From Candidatus Atribacteria bacterium 1244-E10-H5-B2 (lineage in GTDB: Bacteria; Atribacterota; JS1; SB-45; 34-128), in the NCBI GenBank assembly GCA_003575245.1, contig NMQN01000027.1, positions 1-34,563 on the forward strand: DNA of 34,563 nucleotides, read 5' to 3'. Positions within the stretch are counted from its first letter, which is position 1; every line of letters begins with the position of its first letter. Positions 1 through 6,774 of the stretch are shown here, in pieces. Position numbers and translations under genes: made by a program. The notes beneath the pieces were generated by a model that was not told the origin of the DNA, searched no databases, and saw nothing but the letters and a program-made list of their open reading frames with translations.

Positions 1-56
1 ATAAAAAACATAGCTAATATTAAAACTAAACCTACTAAAAAATATTTCCTTTTCAT
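1..56 (-). CDS. 5' fragment of a secreted protein gene (cut by the window edge)
   Basis: These bases hold the start codon and first 18 codons of a signal-peptide protein (MKRKYFLVGLVLILAMFF). They are identical to the start of the complete gene at 32980-33642. If the molecule is circular this is the same gene seen twice. If not, it is either a different protein sharing the signal peptide or a truncated copy. Confidence 0.7.
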   Translation of the reverse strand, partial: MKRKYFLVGLVLILAMFF

Positions 57-312
57 AATTTAAAATCCCCCTTTATATTTTATTAATAACTTGCTCAGAA
101 TAGCCCTTCCTAAAGCTCCTGAGTAGCCTACAATGCGTTTCTTTAACCCACTCGATACCTTTTTACCACCCCCTTTTTGGCTCTAAACCCTGAAAGCTAT
201 GAGATATAAGGCTTTTAATCAACTTAGCTAAAATAAAACCTCGAATTTTGCGTTTTAAGGCACTTGTTTTTTTCGATAGGTGTAATCATAAGCGTAAAAA
301 TCGCTATCTCTA

Positions 313-504
313 TTATAAATTACCACTTCTTAGATTCTCCTGGGTCTTTAATATCTTAGCGATCGGATCTCTCCGAAATTTCTTATTATCAGCTTTGTTA
401 TCAGAATAGACTTCTTTAAGCTCACCACCGCAAGAAGGACACTTACCCCTTACAGCCCAGCCATAAAAGACTGCTTTACATCTTTTACAGCGGTATTTCG
501 GCAT
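313..504 (-). CDS. Small zinc-ribbon protein (63 aa)
   Basis: The first half contains two CxxC knuckles, CKRC at residues 6-9 and CPSC at about 22-25, spaced as in a rubredoxin-like zinc ribbon. The C-terminal half is basic with no recognisable domain. The start overlaps the 3' end of the XRE gene by 20 bp in another frame, so the two are translationally coupled and share the attenuated promoter at 949-977. Module B at 14744 has the XRE gene but not this one. A nucleic-acid-binding role is a guess from the zinc ribbon alone. An identical copy is at 33899-34090. Confidence 0.75.
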   Translation of the reverse strand: MPKYRCKRCKAVFYGWAVRGKCPSCGGELKEVYSDNKADNKKFRRDPIAKILKTQENLRSGNL

Positions 505-766
505 TCCCTTGACCTTCCTTTATCCTCTTTTTTAGCTCCCTCTTTCTGGCCTCATAGAATTGACGGAGTTCTTTATTTAGTGTCCCCGGACCGATACCCA
601 GAATTTCAGTAATCTTTTTAATCTGGCTTTCGGAAGGGATAACCCCCCCTATCTCAAATTGAGAAACAGTGGGCTGAGATACTCCTACCAGAAGGGCCAG
701 ATCTGACTGGGACAATCTCTTTTCCTCTCTCTTCTTCCTGATCGGATTAACTGAGTTAGTTATCAT
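485..766 (-). CDS. XRE-family HTH regulator, module A (93 aa)
   Basis: Residues 8-58 form a Cro/C1-type helix-turn-helix: IRKKREEKRLSQSDLALLVG is followed by VSQPTVSQFE. The tail is short, charged and probably helical (FYEARKRELKKRIKEG). There is no effector or peptidase domain, so it is a stand-alone DNA-binding protein. AGGAGG at 779-784 lies 12 nt before the ATG. The gene sits behind an intrinsic terminator and an antisense RNA, so its expression is probably set by attenuation. Its paralogue at 14744-15004 has the same leader design. Antitoxin, phage-repressor-like or copy-control roles are all possible; no toxin partner is visible. Confidence 0.85.
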   Translation of the reverse strand: MITNSVNPIRKKREEKRLSQSDLALLVGVSQPTVSQFEIGGVIPSESQIKKITEILGIGPGTLNKELRQFYEARKRELKKRIKEGQGNAEIPL

Positions 767-788
767 TTTTTTCCTTTACCTCCTAAAT

Positions 789-821
789 AAAAAAGGCCTA
801 GCCTCTAACAGAAGCCAAGCC
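789..821 (-). terminator. Attenuator terminator in the XRE leader, module A
   Basis: Read on the minus strand, an 11-bp stem (GGCTTGGCTTC with GAGGCTAGGCC, including three G-T wobbles) closes the loop TGTTA and is followed by six Ts. It lies between the promoter at 949-977 and the AGGAGG at 779-784, so leader transcripts must read through it. Module B keeps the stem at 15026-15059 with different G-C/G-T combinations, which supports selection on the RNA fold. Confidence 0.85.
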
Positions 822-823
822 TC

Positions 824-852
824 TTACTGTTTAATAAGATATATGCTATAAT
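824..852 (+). promoter_or_regulatory. Promoter of the antisense RNA, module A
   Basis: TTACTG at 824-829 and TATAAT at 847-852 are 17 bp apart, a good sigma-70-type match on the plus strand. The equivalent in module B is TTGTTT-16-TATAAT at 15065-15092. It directs transcription against the XRE leader. Confidence 0.75.
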
Positions 853-858
853 AAACTA

Positions 859-945
859 CGAGCCGGAGAGACAGCAAAGACTTTCGACTCTGTTCAAGCC
901 CGCTATCATCTTTTAGACTGAGATAAGCGGGCTTGTCCTTTTAAT
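859..945 (+). ncRNA. Putative antisense (countertranscript) RNA, module A
   Basis: An RNA of about 85 nt is predicted from the promoter at 824-852 to a terminator made of the hairpin CAAGCCCGCT (895-904) / AGCGGGCTTG (926-935) followed by a T-rich stretch. It has no convincing reading frame. It is fully complementary to the leader of the minus-strand XRE mRNA, upstream of that leader's own terminator. The layout matches antisense RNAs that control rep genes by transcription attenuation in pT181/pIP501-type plasmids. Function is inferred from layout and from conservation in module B. Confidence 0.7.
898..932. repeat. Hairpin segment flipped relative to module B
   Basis: The 35-bp segment from GCCCGCT (898-904) to AGCGGGC (926-932) matches the reverse complement of 15140-15173 in module B, with one gap and two mismatches. 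The flanks on both sides match in direct orientation (CTCTGTTC against CTCTGCTC on the left, GCTTGTCCTTTT against GCTTGTTTTTTT on the right). Only the inside of the hairpin is therefore inverted between the two loci. Confidence 0.85.
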
Positions 946-948
946 AAT

Positions 949-977
949 ACTATATATAAAATTTAGAAGTTTGTCAA
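949..977 (-). promoter_or_regulatory. Promoter of the XRE gene, module A
   Basis: On the minus strand TTGACA (977-972) and TATAGT (954-949) are 17 bp apart, a near-consensus sigma-70 promoter. Transcription would begin near 942, giving a leader of about 175 nt before the XRE start at 766. Module B has TTGACA-17-TAAAAT at the same place. Confidence 0.85.
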
Positions 978-979
978 GT

Positions 980-998
980 TTATCGTTCTAAAATATTC
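980..998 (-). pseudogene. 3' remnant of a CGNR-like gene next to module A
   Basis: Bases 972-998 match 15227-15253 at 26 of 27 positions. In module B these are the promoter -35 box and the last codons (NILEQ, stop) of the 195-aa gene at 15235-15822. Here only the tail NILER plus stop remains, and 35 bp later the IPCT/DIPPS gene ends. The original module therefore probably had the 195-aa gene upstream, and module A is cut off at about 998. This marks a rearrangement joint at the edge of the metabolic block. Confidence 0.65.
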
Positions 999-1032
999 CT
1001 CTGGTTATTTTTATATAAAGTAGCAATCGATT

Positions 1033-2355
1033 TCATCTACTTTTATAAAACATTACTATCCGCCTGATATTTTCTGCATTCATTGTAAAGGCAATTATAA
1101 ATAGGATCAAAACAGGCTGATTTATTAAGGTCCCCAGAAATATTATAAACATCCGGATATCACGACCTATTCTAAAATAGTGCTTTCCTGGGCTAAGCTT
1201 TTTCTTCATCAGGCCATCATATTTATCAGCAGTATAACTGTTCATAAAGGAACCGATAAGGGCCAAAAACCCAATAAGTAGATATAGGAAATTTTCTTTG
1301 GGAAAATATGCATAATAAGTTAGACCAAACAAAAGAAAGGCATCGGCATAACGGTCCAAGACAGCATCATACCAACCTCCAAACTCTGATGTTTGAAACC
1401 TTAATCGGGCAATCTCCCCATCACACCCATCAACAATGGAGGATATTTGGGCTAATATCCCGCCGGTTAGTAAGTTAACATATCCCCCTAAAAAGAAAAA
1501 AAGGGCGCCTAACATCGAAAGGACGAAAGCAAAAAAGGAAATCCGGTTGGGAGTAATACATTTCTTTAGGAGATATTTAGAAATTCGAATAGATATAGGA
1601 CGGTTTAAGTGCCTGGATACCGGGCCATCGGAGGTTTTTTTTAGATTAGCCAAAAGAATATTTTCTGCCTTCTTAAAGGCTATTTCATCATCTACATCAA
1701 TCCAATATCTCCCCTTAATGCCAAAGACTCTTGCCTTCTTCTTTTTGGCCAATATCTTTATTCCTGCCGAAAGAGAGGTCTCACCACGGGCTGAACCCTC
1801 TTCTAGGGCCTCAAACAGTGCTGGAGAACAGAGAAAGATCCCGGTATCATAGGCATTATATTCTTTGATGCCCTTCCCTATATTTACAATTCTGTCCTTA
1901 CCATCAACCAAAACTTTGGTAACATCATCAACATCGACAATTTTATTCTCCAGGTTATAATCTACGGCCAGCATAATTTCTCCGTCAACAATCTTCTCCT
2001 GCAGCAATTCGTTCAGTATCGACCCGTCAAAGATGTGATCACTCATCAGCAGGATAAAATTCTCCTCTATCTCCCCCTTTGCCTTAAGGACAGAAAGCCC
2101 ATTCTCCTTTTTCCATTGGTTATTTACAAGATGGTCTATCTTTATTCCTTTGCCATGGTTAAATGTATCAAGGTGGTCTCTTAGCTTTTCTCCATTATAT
2201 CCAGTTACCACATAAAAATCAGATAAACCCGCACCCTTGGCAGTTAATATCACTCGCTCGATAAGAGGCAGTTCTAAAAGGGGAATCAGGGGCTTGGAGT
2301 CACCCCTGTTGGCCAGTCTGCTCCCCTCTCCAGCGGCAATGATTAGGCATTTCAT
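1033..2355 (-). CDS. Bifunctional inositol-1-phosphate cytidylyltransferase / CDP-alcohol phosphatidyltransferase (440 aa)
   Basis: Residues 1-230 are a nucleotidyltransferase that starts with LIIAAGEGSRL and contains the acidic MSDHIFD motif. Residues 255-440 are a membrane CDP-alcohol phosphatidyltransferase with the full DG-AR-G-D-D signature (SIVDGCDGEIARL, then GGWYDAVLDRYAD) and several hydrophobic segments. The fusion is that of IPCT/DIPPS enzymes, which make CDP-inositol from inositol-1-phosphate and join it to a second inositol-phosphate to give phosphorylated di-myo-inositol phosphate. A phosphatidylinositol-type product cannot be excluded. Inositol-1-phosphate synthase lies 3 bp upstream, so substrate and enzyme are made from one operon. 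Di-inositol phosphates are typical heat or osmotic solutes in thermophiles. Confidence 0.88.
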   Translation of the reverse strand: MKCLIIAAGEGSRLANRGDSKPLIPLLELPLIERVILTAKGAGLSDFYVVTGYNGEKLRDHLDTFNHGKGIKIDHLVNNQWKKENGLSVLKAKGEIEENFILLMSDHIFDGSILNELLQEKIVDGEIMLAVDYNLENKIVDVDDVTKVLVDGKDRIVNIGKGIKEYNAYDTGIFLCSPALFEALEEGSARGETSLSAGIKILAKKKKARVFGIKGRYWIDVDDEIAFKKAENILLANLKKTSDGPVSRHLNRPISIRISKYLLKKCITPNRISFFAFVLSMLGALFFFLGGYVNLLTGGILAQISSIVDGCDGEIARLRFQTSEFGGWYDAVLDRYADAFLLFGLTYYAYFPKENFLYLLIGFLALIGSFMNSYTADKYDGLMKKKLSPGKHYFRIGRDIRMFIIFLGTLINQPVLILFIIAFTMNAENIRRIVMFYKSR

Positions 2356-2358
2356 CTT

Positions 2359-3462
2359 TCAATTATCCCTCTTCCCGGTAATGAATTCTTCGGTAAGATT
2401 GAAGGCCTCAGCATCGGTAAACTGTTTTGGCGGATGTTTCATAAAATAAGATGAGGGAGAATACAACACTCCCCCCTGATTCCGGTCAAGGGCAAGCTTA
2501 CAGCACCTTATAGCATCTATTACCACACCGGCAGAGTTAGGTGAATCCTCTACAGAAAGTCTTAATTCCAGATTCATCGGTATATCCCCAAAGAGCCTCC
2601 CTTCCATCCTTATAAAACAGACCTTGTTATCCTTTTGCCAGGGGACATAGTCACTGGGACCAATATGTATATCCTCATCGGCAAGCCTCTCTGCTAACAT
2701 AGATTGCACTGCCTCTGTCTTTGATACTTTTTTGGAAATCAATCGATGGCGCTCCAGCATATTAAGAAAATCTGTATTCCCACCGGTATTGAGCTGGTAG
2801 GTCCTATCTAATTTTACCCCCCTATTTTTAAATAGAGTAGTTAATACCCTGTGGGCAATCGTAGCTCCTAGCTGTGATTTTATATCATCCCCGATAATGG
2901 GGATGTTTTCTTCTTTAAACTTATCAGCCCACTCGGGGCTACTGGCGATAAAGACTGGCATATTATTTATGAAGGCAACTCCTGCCTCTATGGCACATTG
3001 GGCATAGAACTTTGTAGCTTTTTCTGAACCTACCGGCATATAATTAAGTAATATCTCCGCTCCTGATTCTTTTAATATTTTTACTACATCCTCTACGGTA
3101 GCTTCTTCTTCTTTAGCCAAGACAAAGGCACATGGGTCGGGATAATCTTTCATATGGTCAGCAAAGCCGTCTAAGATCTTCCCCATCTGTACTTTAACTC
3201 CGGTTTCAAGAATATATTTGCGAAATACTGTAGTACAATTGGGGAGGGCAAATATAGCTTCAGAAACATCTTTCCCTACCTTCCGCCTATCAATATCAAA
3301 GGCAGCTACTACCTCTATATCAGAGGGACCATACCCTCCAATATCCCAGTGCATTAGACCGATAGCTCTTTGGCTATCCTTATTATTATAATAGTTAATA
3401 CCTTGGACTAAAGAACTGCTACAGTTCCCTATTCCTGTAATAGCAATTTTAATCTTTTTCAT
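2359..3462 (-). CDS. ino1: Inositol-1-phosphate synthase (367 aa)
   Basis: The enzyme converts glucose-6-phosphate to inositol-1-phosphate with NAD. The N-terminus has the Rossmann start AITGIGNCSSSLVQGINYY, and the family motifs SQLGATIAHRVL and NTGGNTDFLNM appear at about residues 195-235. The length fits the short prokaryotic/archaeal form (about 360-390 aa) rather than the 500-aa eukaryotic one. It is immediately followed by the cytidylyltransferase/phosphatidyltransferase gene (3-bp gap), which uses its product. A run of Ts and an AGGAG-like element precede the ATG. Confidence 0.9.
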   Translation of the reverse strand: MKKIKIAITGIGNCSSSLVQGINYYNNKDSQRAIGLMHWDIGGYGPSDIEVVAAFDIDRRKVGKDVSEAIFALPNCTTVFRKYILETGVKVQMGKILDGFADHMKDYPDPCAFVLAKEEEATVEDVVKILKESGAEILLNYMPVGSEKATKFYAQCAIEAGVAFINNMPVFIASSPEWADKFKEENIPIIGDDIKSQLGATIAHRVLTTLFKNRGVKLDRTYQLNTGGNTDFLNMLERHRLISKKVSKTEAVQSMLAERLADEDIHIGPSDYVPWQKDNKVCFIRMEGRLFGDIPMNLELRLSVEDSPNSAGVVIDAIRCCKLALDRNQGGVLYSPSSYFMKHPPKQFTDAEAFNLTEEFITGKRDN

Positions 3463-3581
3463 TTTTTTTTATTCCTCCTTTTAATTTTTAAAAATATTTC
3501 TAAGCCATCTAACTCTATTTTTATTCTGGTTCATAAAAAATAAATATAAAAAATATTTATACATATTTTAGGTTTATATTT

Positions 3582-3806
3582 TTATTTATTTAAATATTTA
3601 ATCAAATCTCCAACAGTATTAATTTTTTCCATATCTTTATCCGGAATTTCTGTATTAAATTCTTCCTCGAGAACCATTATCATTTCAATCATATCTAAAG
3701 AATCTGCGCCCAGATCATCAAGAAAAGAAGAATTTTCGGTAATTTTGTTTTCATCAACTCCTAATAGATCTACGAGTATCTTTTTTATTCTGTCCATGAA
3801 TTCCAT
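3582..3806 (-). CDS. acpP: Acyl carrier protein (74 aa)
   Basis: This is a small acidic four-helix protein with the phosphopantetheine attachment motif DSLDMIE, its Ser at about residue 36, and the usual acidic helix [10 protein letters not shown]. Length is typical (75-80 aa). AGGGAG lies 12 nt before the chosen ATG; the second Met three codons later is possible. No fatty-acid synthesis genes are adjacent, so it is an orphan ACP here. Confidence 0.9.
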   Translation of the reverse strand: MEFMDRIKKILVDLLGVDENKITENSSFLDDLGADSLDMIEMIMVLEEEFNTEIPDKDMEKINTVGDLIKYLNK

Positions 3807-3815
3807 TCTATTCTT

Positions 3816-3992
3816 TCATCTCCCTTCCCCATATACTTTTCCTTCAATCCAATCTTTCGTATTTATATGGAGTTTCATTTTACAGGCATTTTTTTGATAC
3901 CATTCTTTTATATCACCATGATATCCTTGTGTTAAATGAAAAAAAGGTAAAAGAAATTTACCGGTACCCCGAATTCTCCCAAAAAATTGAGG
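3816..3992 (-). pseudogene. Possible C-terminal remnant of an unknown gene
   Basis: Between acetate kinase and ACP (3807-4178) a frame of 58 codons stays open from a TAG at 3993-3995 to a TGA at 3816-3818. It has no start codon near its beginning. It reads like real protein (for example GYHGDIKEWYQKNACK and NTKDWIEGKVYGEG) and ends just before the ACP ribosome binding site. It may be the tail of a degraded gene; I do not recognise the family. The rest of 4000-4178 shows nothing convincing. Confidence 0.3.
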
Positions 3993-4178
3993 CTATTTTC
4001 CTTTTTTTTAAATCTCGAATAATATTTAAGACATTCTATAAAGACAAAAATATATTTTATATATTTATACGCTTTATTTGTACCTTAAATCCCGGTCCAA
4101 TAGTCCATACCTTCTTGGCGGACCAATCCTCTTTCTCGGTTAAAATCAGCTACAGTTAGAGAAACTCGTTCTCCGTTT

Positions 4179-5516
4179 TTATCTGATTTTTGCCTTTAAC
4201 TTCTCTAAGTCAGGCCTTTTTGTGCATTCTTTTTCAAAAGCCTCCTCCCTCATTAGATTTTTATAATCTTCTTCCTGAAAAGTATATTTAAAGTTAGTAT
4301 GAATATCATAAGTGCCTTCCAGTAAGGCTACCACATCTTCCACAAAGACTAATTCTTCGTCAGTGGGGATAATAAATATTTTTACTGGGGAATTATCGGC
4401 AGAGATATCGAGTTCAGCATTTCTGGTTCTAGCCAACTTATTCTTTTCGGGATCATATTTAATCCCTAAGATGTCTAATCCTCTTAATACCTTACCACGG
4501 ATAATGTCATCCATCTCCCCAACTCCAGCGGTAAATAACAGGGCATCTACTCTTCCTAAAGCGGCAGTATAGGCACCGATATATTTCTTCAGTCGGTAGG
4601 TTTCCATTTCTATGGCTAATTTGGCTCTTTCATCGCCTTTGGAAGTAGCTTTAATTACATCTCTCCTATCTACATACTTTCCGGTTATACCTAATATTCC
4701 ACTCTTTTTGTTTAAGATAGTATCCATCTCTTTGGGAGAATAAATTTCCTTTTGCATAACATAGAAATCCAGAGCGGCATCATGATCTCCGGCTCTGGTA
4801 CCCATAATGGCCCCTTCCAAAGGGGTAAATCCCATACTGGTATCATAAGAAAGACCATTTTTCACCGCATTTATACTTACTCCATTCCCGATATGGCAGC
4901 TTATCAAGTTACATTCGAAGGGATCTTTACCCAGGAGAACAGCTGCTCTTTTGGCAACATATAATAATGAAGTGCCGTGAAAACCGTATCTTCTTATCCC
5001 GTATTTTTCATACCACTGGTAGGGTATAGCATAATTATAGACATAGTCAGGCATAGTTTGATGCCAGGCTGTATCCATGATGGCCATATGGGGAATATTA
5101 GGTAATAATTTCATAGCTGCTTCGATACCCATAATATTAGGGGGATTGTGCAGGGGAGCAAGACCGGCAAGTTCTTTAAATGTTTTTAGAACTTCCTGGT
5201 TAATGATAACCGATTTGGAAAATTTTTCACCACCATGAACTACTCTATGACCGATAGCTGAAATATCTGATAAATCTTTTATAGCACCGTATCTGGAATG
5301 GACAAGACAGTCTGTAATCAACTTTACTGCTTCTTTGTGAGTGGGACAATTATGCCCTATGGTGACTTTTTGTTTTTGATTAACCTCATGGCTACAGAAA
5401 GAACCTCCTATGGTAACCCGCTCTACTATACCTTTGGCAATTATTTCTTGTTCTTCCCAATTATAAAGTTGATATTTTACAGAGGAACTGCCACAGTTAA
5501 AAGATAAGATAATCAA
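4179..5516 (-). CDS. ackA: Acetate kinase (445 aa)
   Basis: Acetate kinase makes ATP from ADP and acetyl phosphate, releasing acetate. The sequence shows NCGSSSVKY at residues 7-15, GHRVVHGG, the MDTAWHQTMP and YGIRRYGFHGTS blocks, CHIGNGVSI (phosphate binding) and FTAGVGE, as in the ASKHA kinases. It is about 45 residues longer than the usual 400, because of a charged C-terminal extension after residue 400 that is rich in Lys and Glu. It is the last gene of the aspartate-catabolism run, 12 bp after the 117-aa gene, and would harvest energy from pyruvate-derived acetyl phosphate. No phosphotransacetylase is in the window. Confidence 0.93.
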   Translation of the reverse strand: MIILSFNCGSSSVKYQLYNWEEQEIIAKGIVERVTIGGSFCSHEVNQKQKVTIGHNCPTHKEAVKLITDCLVHSRYGAIKDLSDISAIGHRVVHGGEKFSKSVIINQEVLKTFKELAGLAPLHNPPNIMGIEAAMKLLPNIPHMAIMDTAWHQTMPDYVYNYAIPYQWYEKYGIRRYGFHGTSLLYVAKRAAVLLGKDPFECNLISCHIGNGVSINAVKNGLSYDTSMGFTPLEGAIMGTRAGDHDAALDFYVMQKEIYSPKEMDTILNKKSGILGITGKYVDRRDVIKATSKGDERAKLAIEMETYRLKKYIGAYTAALGRVDALLFTAGVGEMDDIIRGKVLRGLDILGIKYDPEKNKLARTRNAELDISADNSPVKIFIIPTDEELVFVEDVVALLEGTYDIHTNFKYTFQEEDYKNLMREEAFEKECTKRPDLEKLKAKIR

Positions 5517-5528
5517 TGTTTTCCCTCC

Positions 5529-5882
5529 TTATAATTCTTCATCAAAATATATTCTTTTTATATCTTTCATAACCCAAAAAACTATCTCGTCAAAATGAAC
5601 TTTGTCAACTTTAAATTCCTCTAATGTATGTAATAGCGCTTCTCTAAATTTTTTATCTTTTTCAACTTCATAATTTTCTTTCAATACTTTTTTGATAGCC
5701 CATTTACCACAATCCCGGATAAAATTATCAACTTCATTTTCGATAGTATCTTTACAATCTAAATCTGAATATCTACCATCTCTTAATTTCAAAATAGTTT
5801 TATTCGAACATTTACTAAGGATATTTTTAGCATAAATTTTAAGGGCCATTTCATTATATATTCTATGTTCTTTTACGTACAT
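5529..5882 (-). CDS. Hypothetical protein (117 aa)
   Basis: I do not recognise the family. The protein is soluble, mostly helical and mixed-charge, with two Cys in the N-terminal third (SKCSNK, LDCKD) and an acidic C-terminus. It starts inside the end of the 38-aa membrane ORF (5873-5989) and stops 12 bp before ackA, so it is co-transcribed with aspartate-fermentation genes. A regulatory or accessory role is only suggested by position. Confidence 0.7.
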   Translation of the reverse strand: MYVKEHRIYNEMALKIYAKNILSKCSNKTILKLRDGRYSDLDCKDTIENEVDNFIRDCGKWAIKKVLKENYEVEKDKKFREALLHTLEEFKVDKVHFDEIVFWVMKDIKRIYFDEEL

Positions 5883-5989
5883 TTCATTTTACCTCCTTTA
5901 TTAGTTAACAGGTAAACTGCCTTTACCAGTGCTATAATTACTATAGTTAACGGATAAACTGCTCCTACCAGTATGACCCAATACCACAT
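5873..5989 (-). CDS. Tiny membrane protein with an internal duplication (38 aa)
   Basis: ATG at 5989 follows AAGGGG by about 11 nt. The product is one hydrophobic helix (WYWVILVGAVYPLTIVII, then ALVKAVYLLT). The DNA contains two copies of a unit of about 42 bp (from GTTAAC.GATAAACTGC.CCTACCAGT to GTTAAC.GGTAAACTGC.TTTACCAGT, on the plus strand), so GAVYPLT and KAVYLLT are duplicated blocks. The 3' end overlaps the start of the 117-aa gene, suggesting coupling. It resembles the small single-helix subunits that accompany some transporters, but no partner transporter is adjacent. Confidence 0.55.
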   Translation of the reverse strand: MWYWVILVGAVYPLTIVIIALVKAVYLLTNKGGKMKCT

Positions 5990-6019
5990 TTTTTAATATC
6001 CCCTTTTTAATTTCCATTT

Positions 6020-6694
6020 TCAATATGAATATTTTCCTACTTTACTTGTCGATACTCTATATCTGATAAGTGATTCCATCATCATTAAAGCACTAACTAC
6101 CCCATCAATGACTGGAACTCGAACTATCTTTTCAATCTCTTTATCAAGCCCAGTCATCCCCGCACATCCTAGGATTAATACTTCAGCACCATCCTCTTTT
6201 ATTGCCTTTTCACCTTCTTGTATAAGCTTTTTTCTTTTCTCTTTATAAGTCGCAATAACTCCTAATCCGGTAGATCGAATAGATACACAACGATTTTCAA
6301 ATCCGTATTTTTTTACTAAATCCTCCTTTTGGGGAATTTTTTTTCTTTTTAAAGATAGTATGCTAAATTTATACCCCAAAGGTTGAGCAAAAAGCATAGA
6401 AGCTTCTCCTATTCCTATTACAGGTTTAATAGTTATCTCTCTAAGCAAATCAACTCCTATATCACTATGGCAAGCAATTATAAATCCATCATAATATTCC
6501 TTCCATTCTTTAAACTTCTCTAAAAGATATTTTTCGGAAATTACTGCATCTAAATAGCTTTCTATCCCTCTCGGTGCTTTTTTGATAAATTTTACTTCTA
6601 CTTCTGTATTTGGTAAAGCATATTTATAGCATGTATCTTCAATGCTTTCTGTTATTTCTGACGAACTATTAGGGTTTATACATAATATTTTCAA
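6020..6694 (-). CDS. Asp/Glu/hydantoin racemase family protein (224 aa)
   Basis: The two catalytic cysteines of this family are present in their normal settings, C75 in IIACHSD and C177 in ILGCAGM, and the N-terminal INPNSS motif is typical of hydantoin-racemase-like members. Length is normal (220-250 aa). It lies 80 bp after aspartate ammonia-lyase in the same direction, so conversion of D-aspartate to the L form for aspartase is the likeliest job. Hydantoin or maleate as substrate cannot be excluded from sequence. Confidence 0.82.
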   Translation of the reverse strand: MKILCINPNSSSEITESIEDTCYKYALPNTEVEVKFIKKAPRGIESYLDAVISEKYLLEKFKEWKEYYDGFIIACHSDIGVDLLREITIKPVIGIGEASMLFAQPLGYKFSILSLKRKKIPQKEDLVKKYGFENRCVSIRSTGLGVIATYKEKRKKLIQEGEKAIKEDGAEVLILGCAGMTGLDKEIEKIVRVPVIDGVVSALMMMESLIRYRVSTSKVGKYSY

Positions 6695-6774
6695 AATAAA
6701 CCTCTTTCAAATATAGTTTATTCTTGATATTTTTACCCTGAGAAAATCTAAAGAACAATCCAGATATACAGTAA

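Larger units (their letters stand above)
1..977. repeat. Terminal direct repeat, left copy (partner 33587-34563)
   Basis: Bases 1-977 match 33587-34563 in the same orientation, with a constant offset of 33586. The stretches I compared are identical and both encoded proteins are the same. The copy holds the first codons of a secreted protein, a 256-bp gap, a zinc-ribbon gene, an XRE gene and its attenuator/antisense RNA leader. It ends exactly at the outer edge of the -35 box of the XRE promoter. It is either the overlap of a circular molecule of 33,586 bp or one copy of a dispersed genomic repeat. The homology with module B continues past 977 to about 998, so 977 is not a natural end of the module; this mildly favours an arbitrary circular overlap. 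Confidence 0.95.

Noticed and set aside
485..766. XRE protein plus RNA considered as a type III toxin-antitoxin system
   Set aside because: Type III antitoxin RNAs are tandem repeats upstream of a ToxN-like nuclease on the same strand; here the RNA is antisense and the protein is a DNA-binding regulator.
785..945. XRE leader considered as a known riboswitch (c-di-GMP, cobalamin, ZTP, guanidine)
   Set aside because: None of the conserved cores I know appear, and a complete antisense promoter-terminator pair explains the structure better.
3929..4159. 76-aa plus-strand frame between acetate kinase and ACP
   Set aside because: Phe/Ile-rich product of AT-rich DNA, opposite to all neighbours, with no promoter or ribosome binding site; the opposite strand has a better (though weak) gene remnant.
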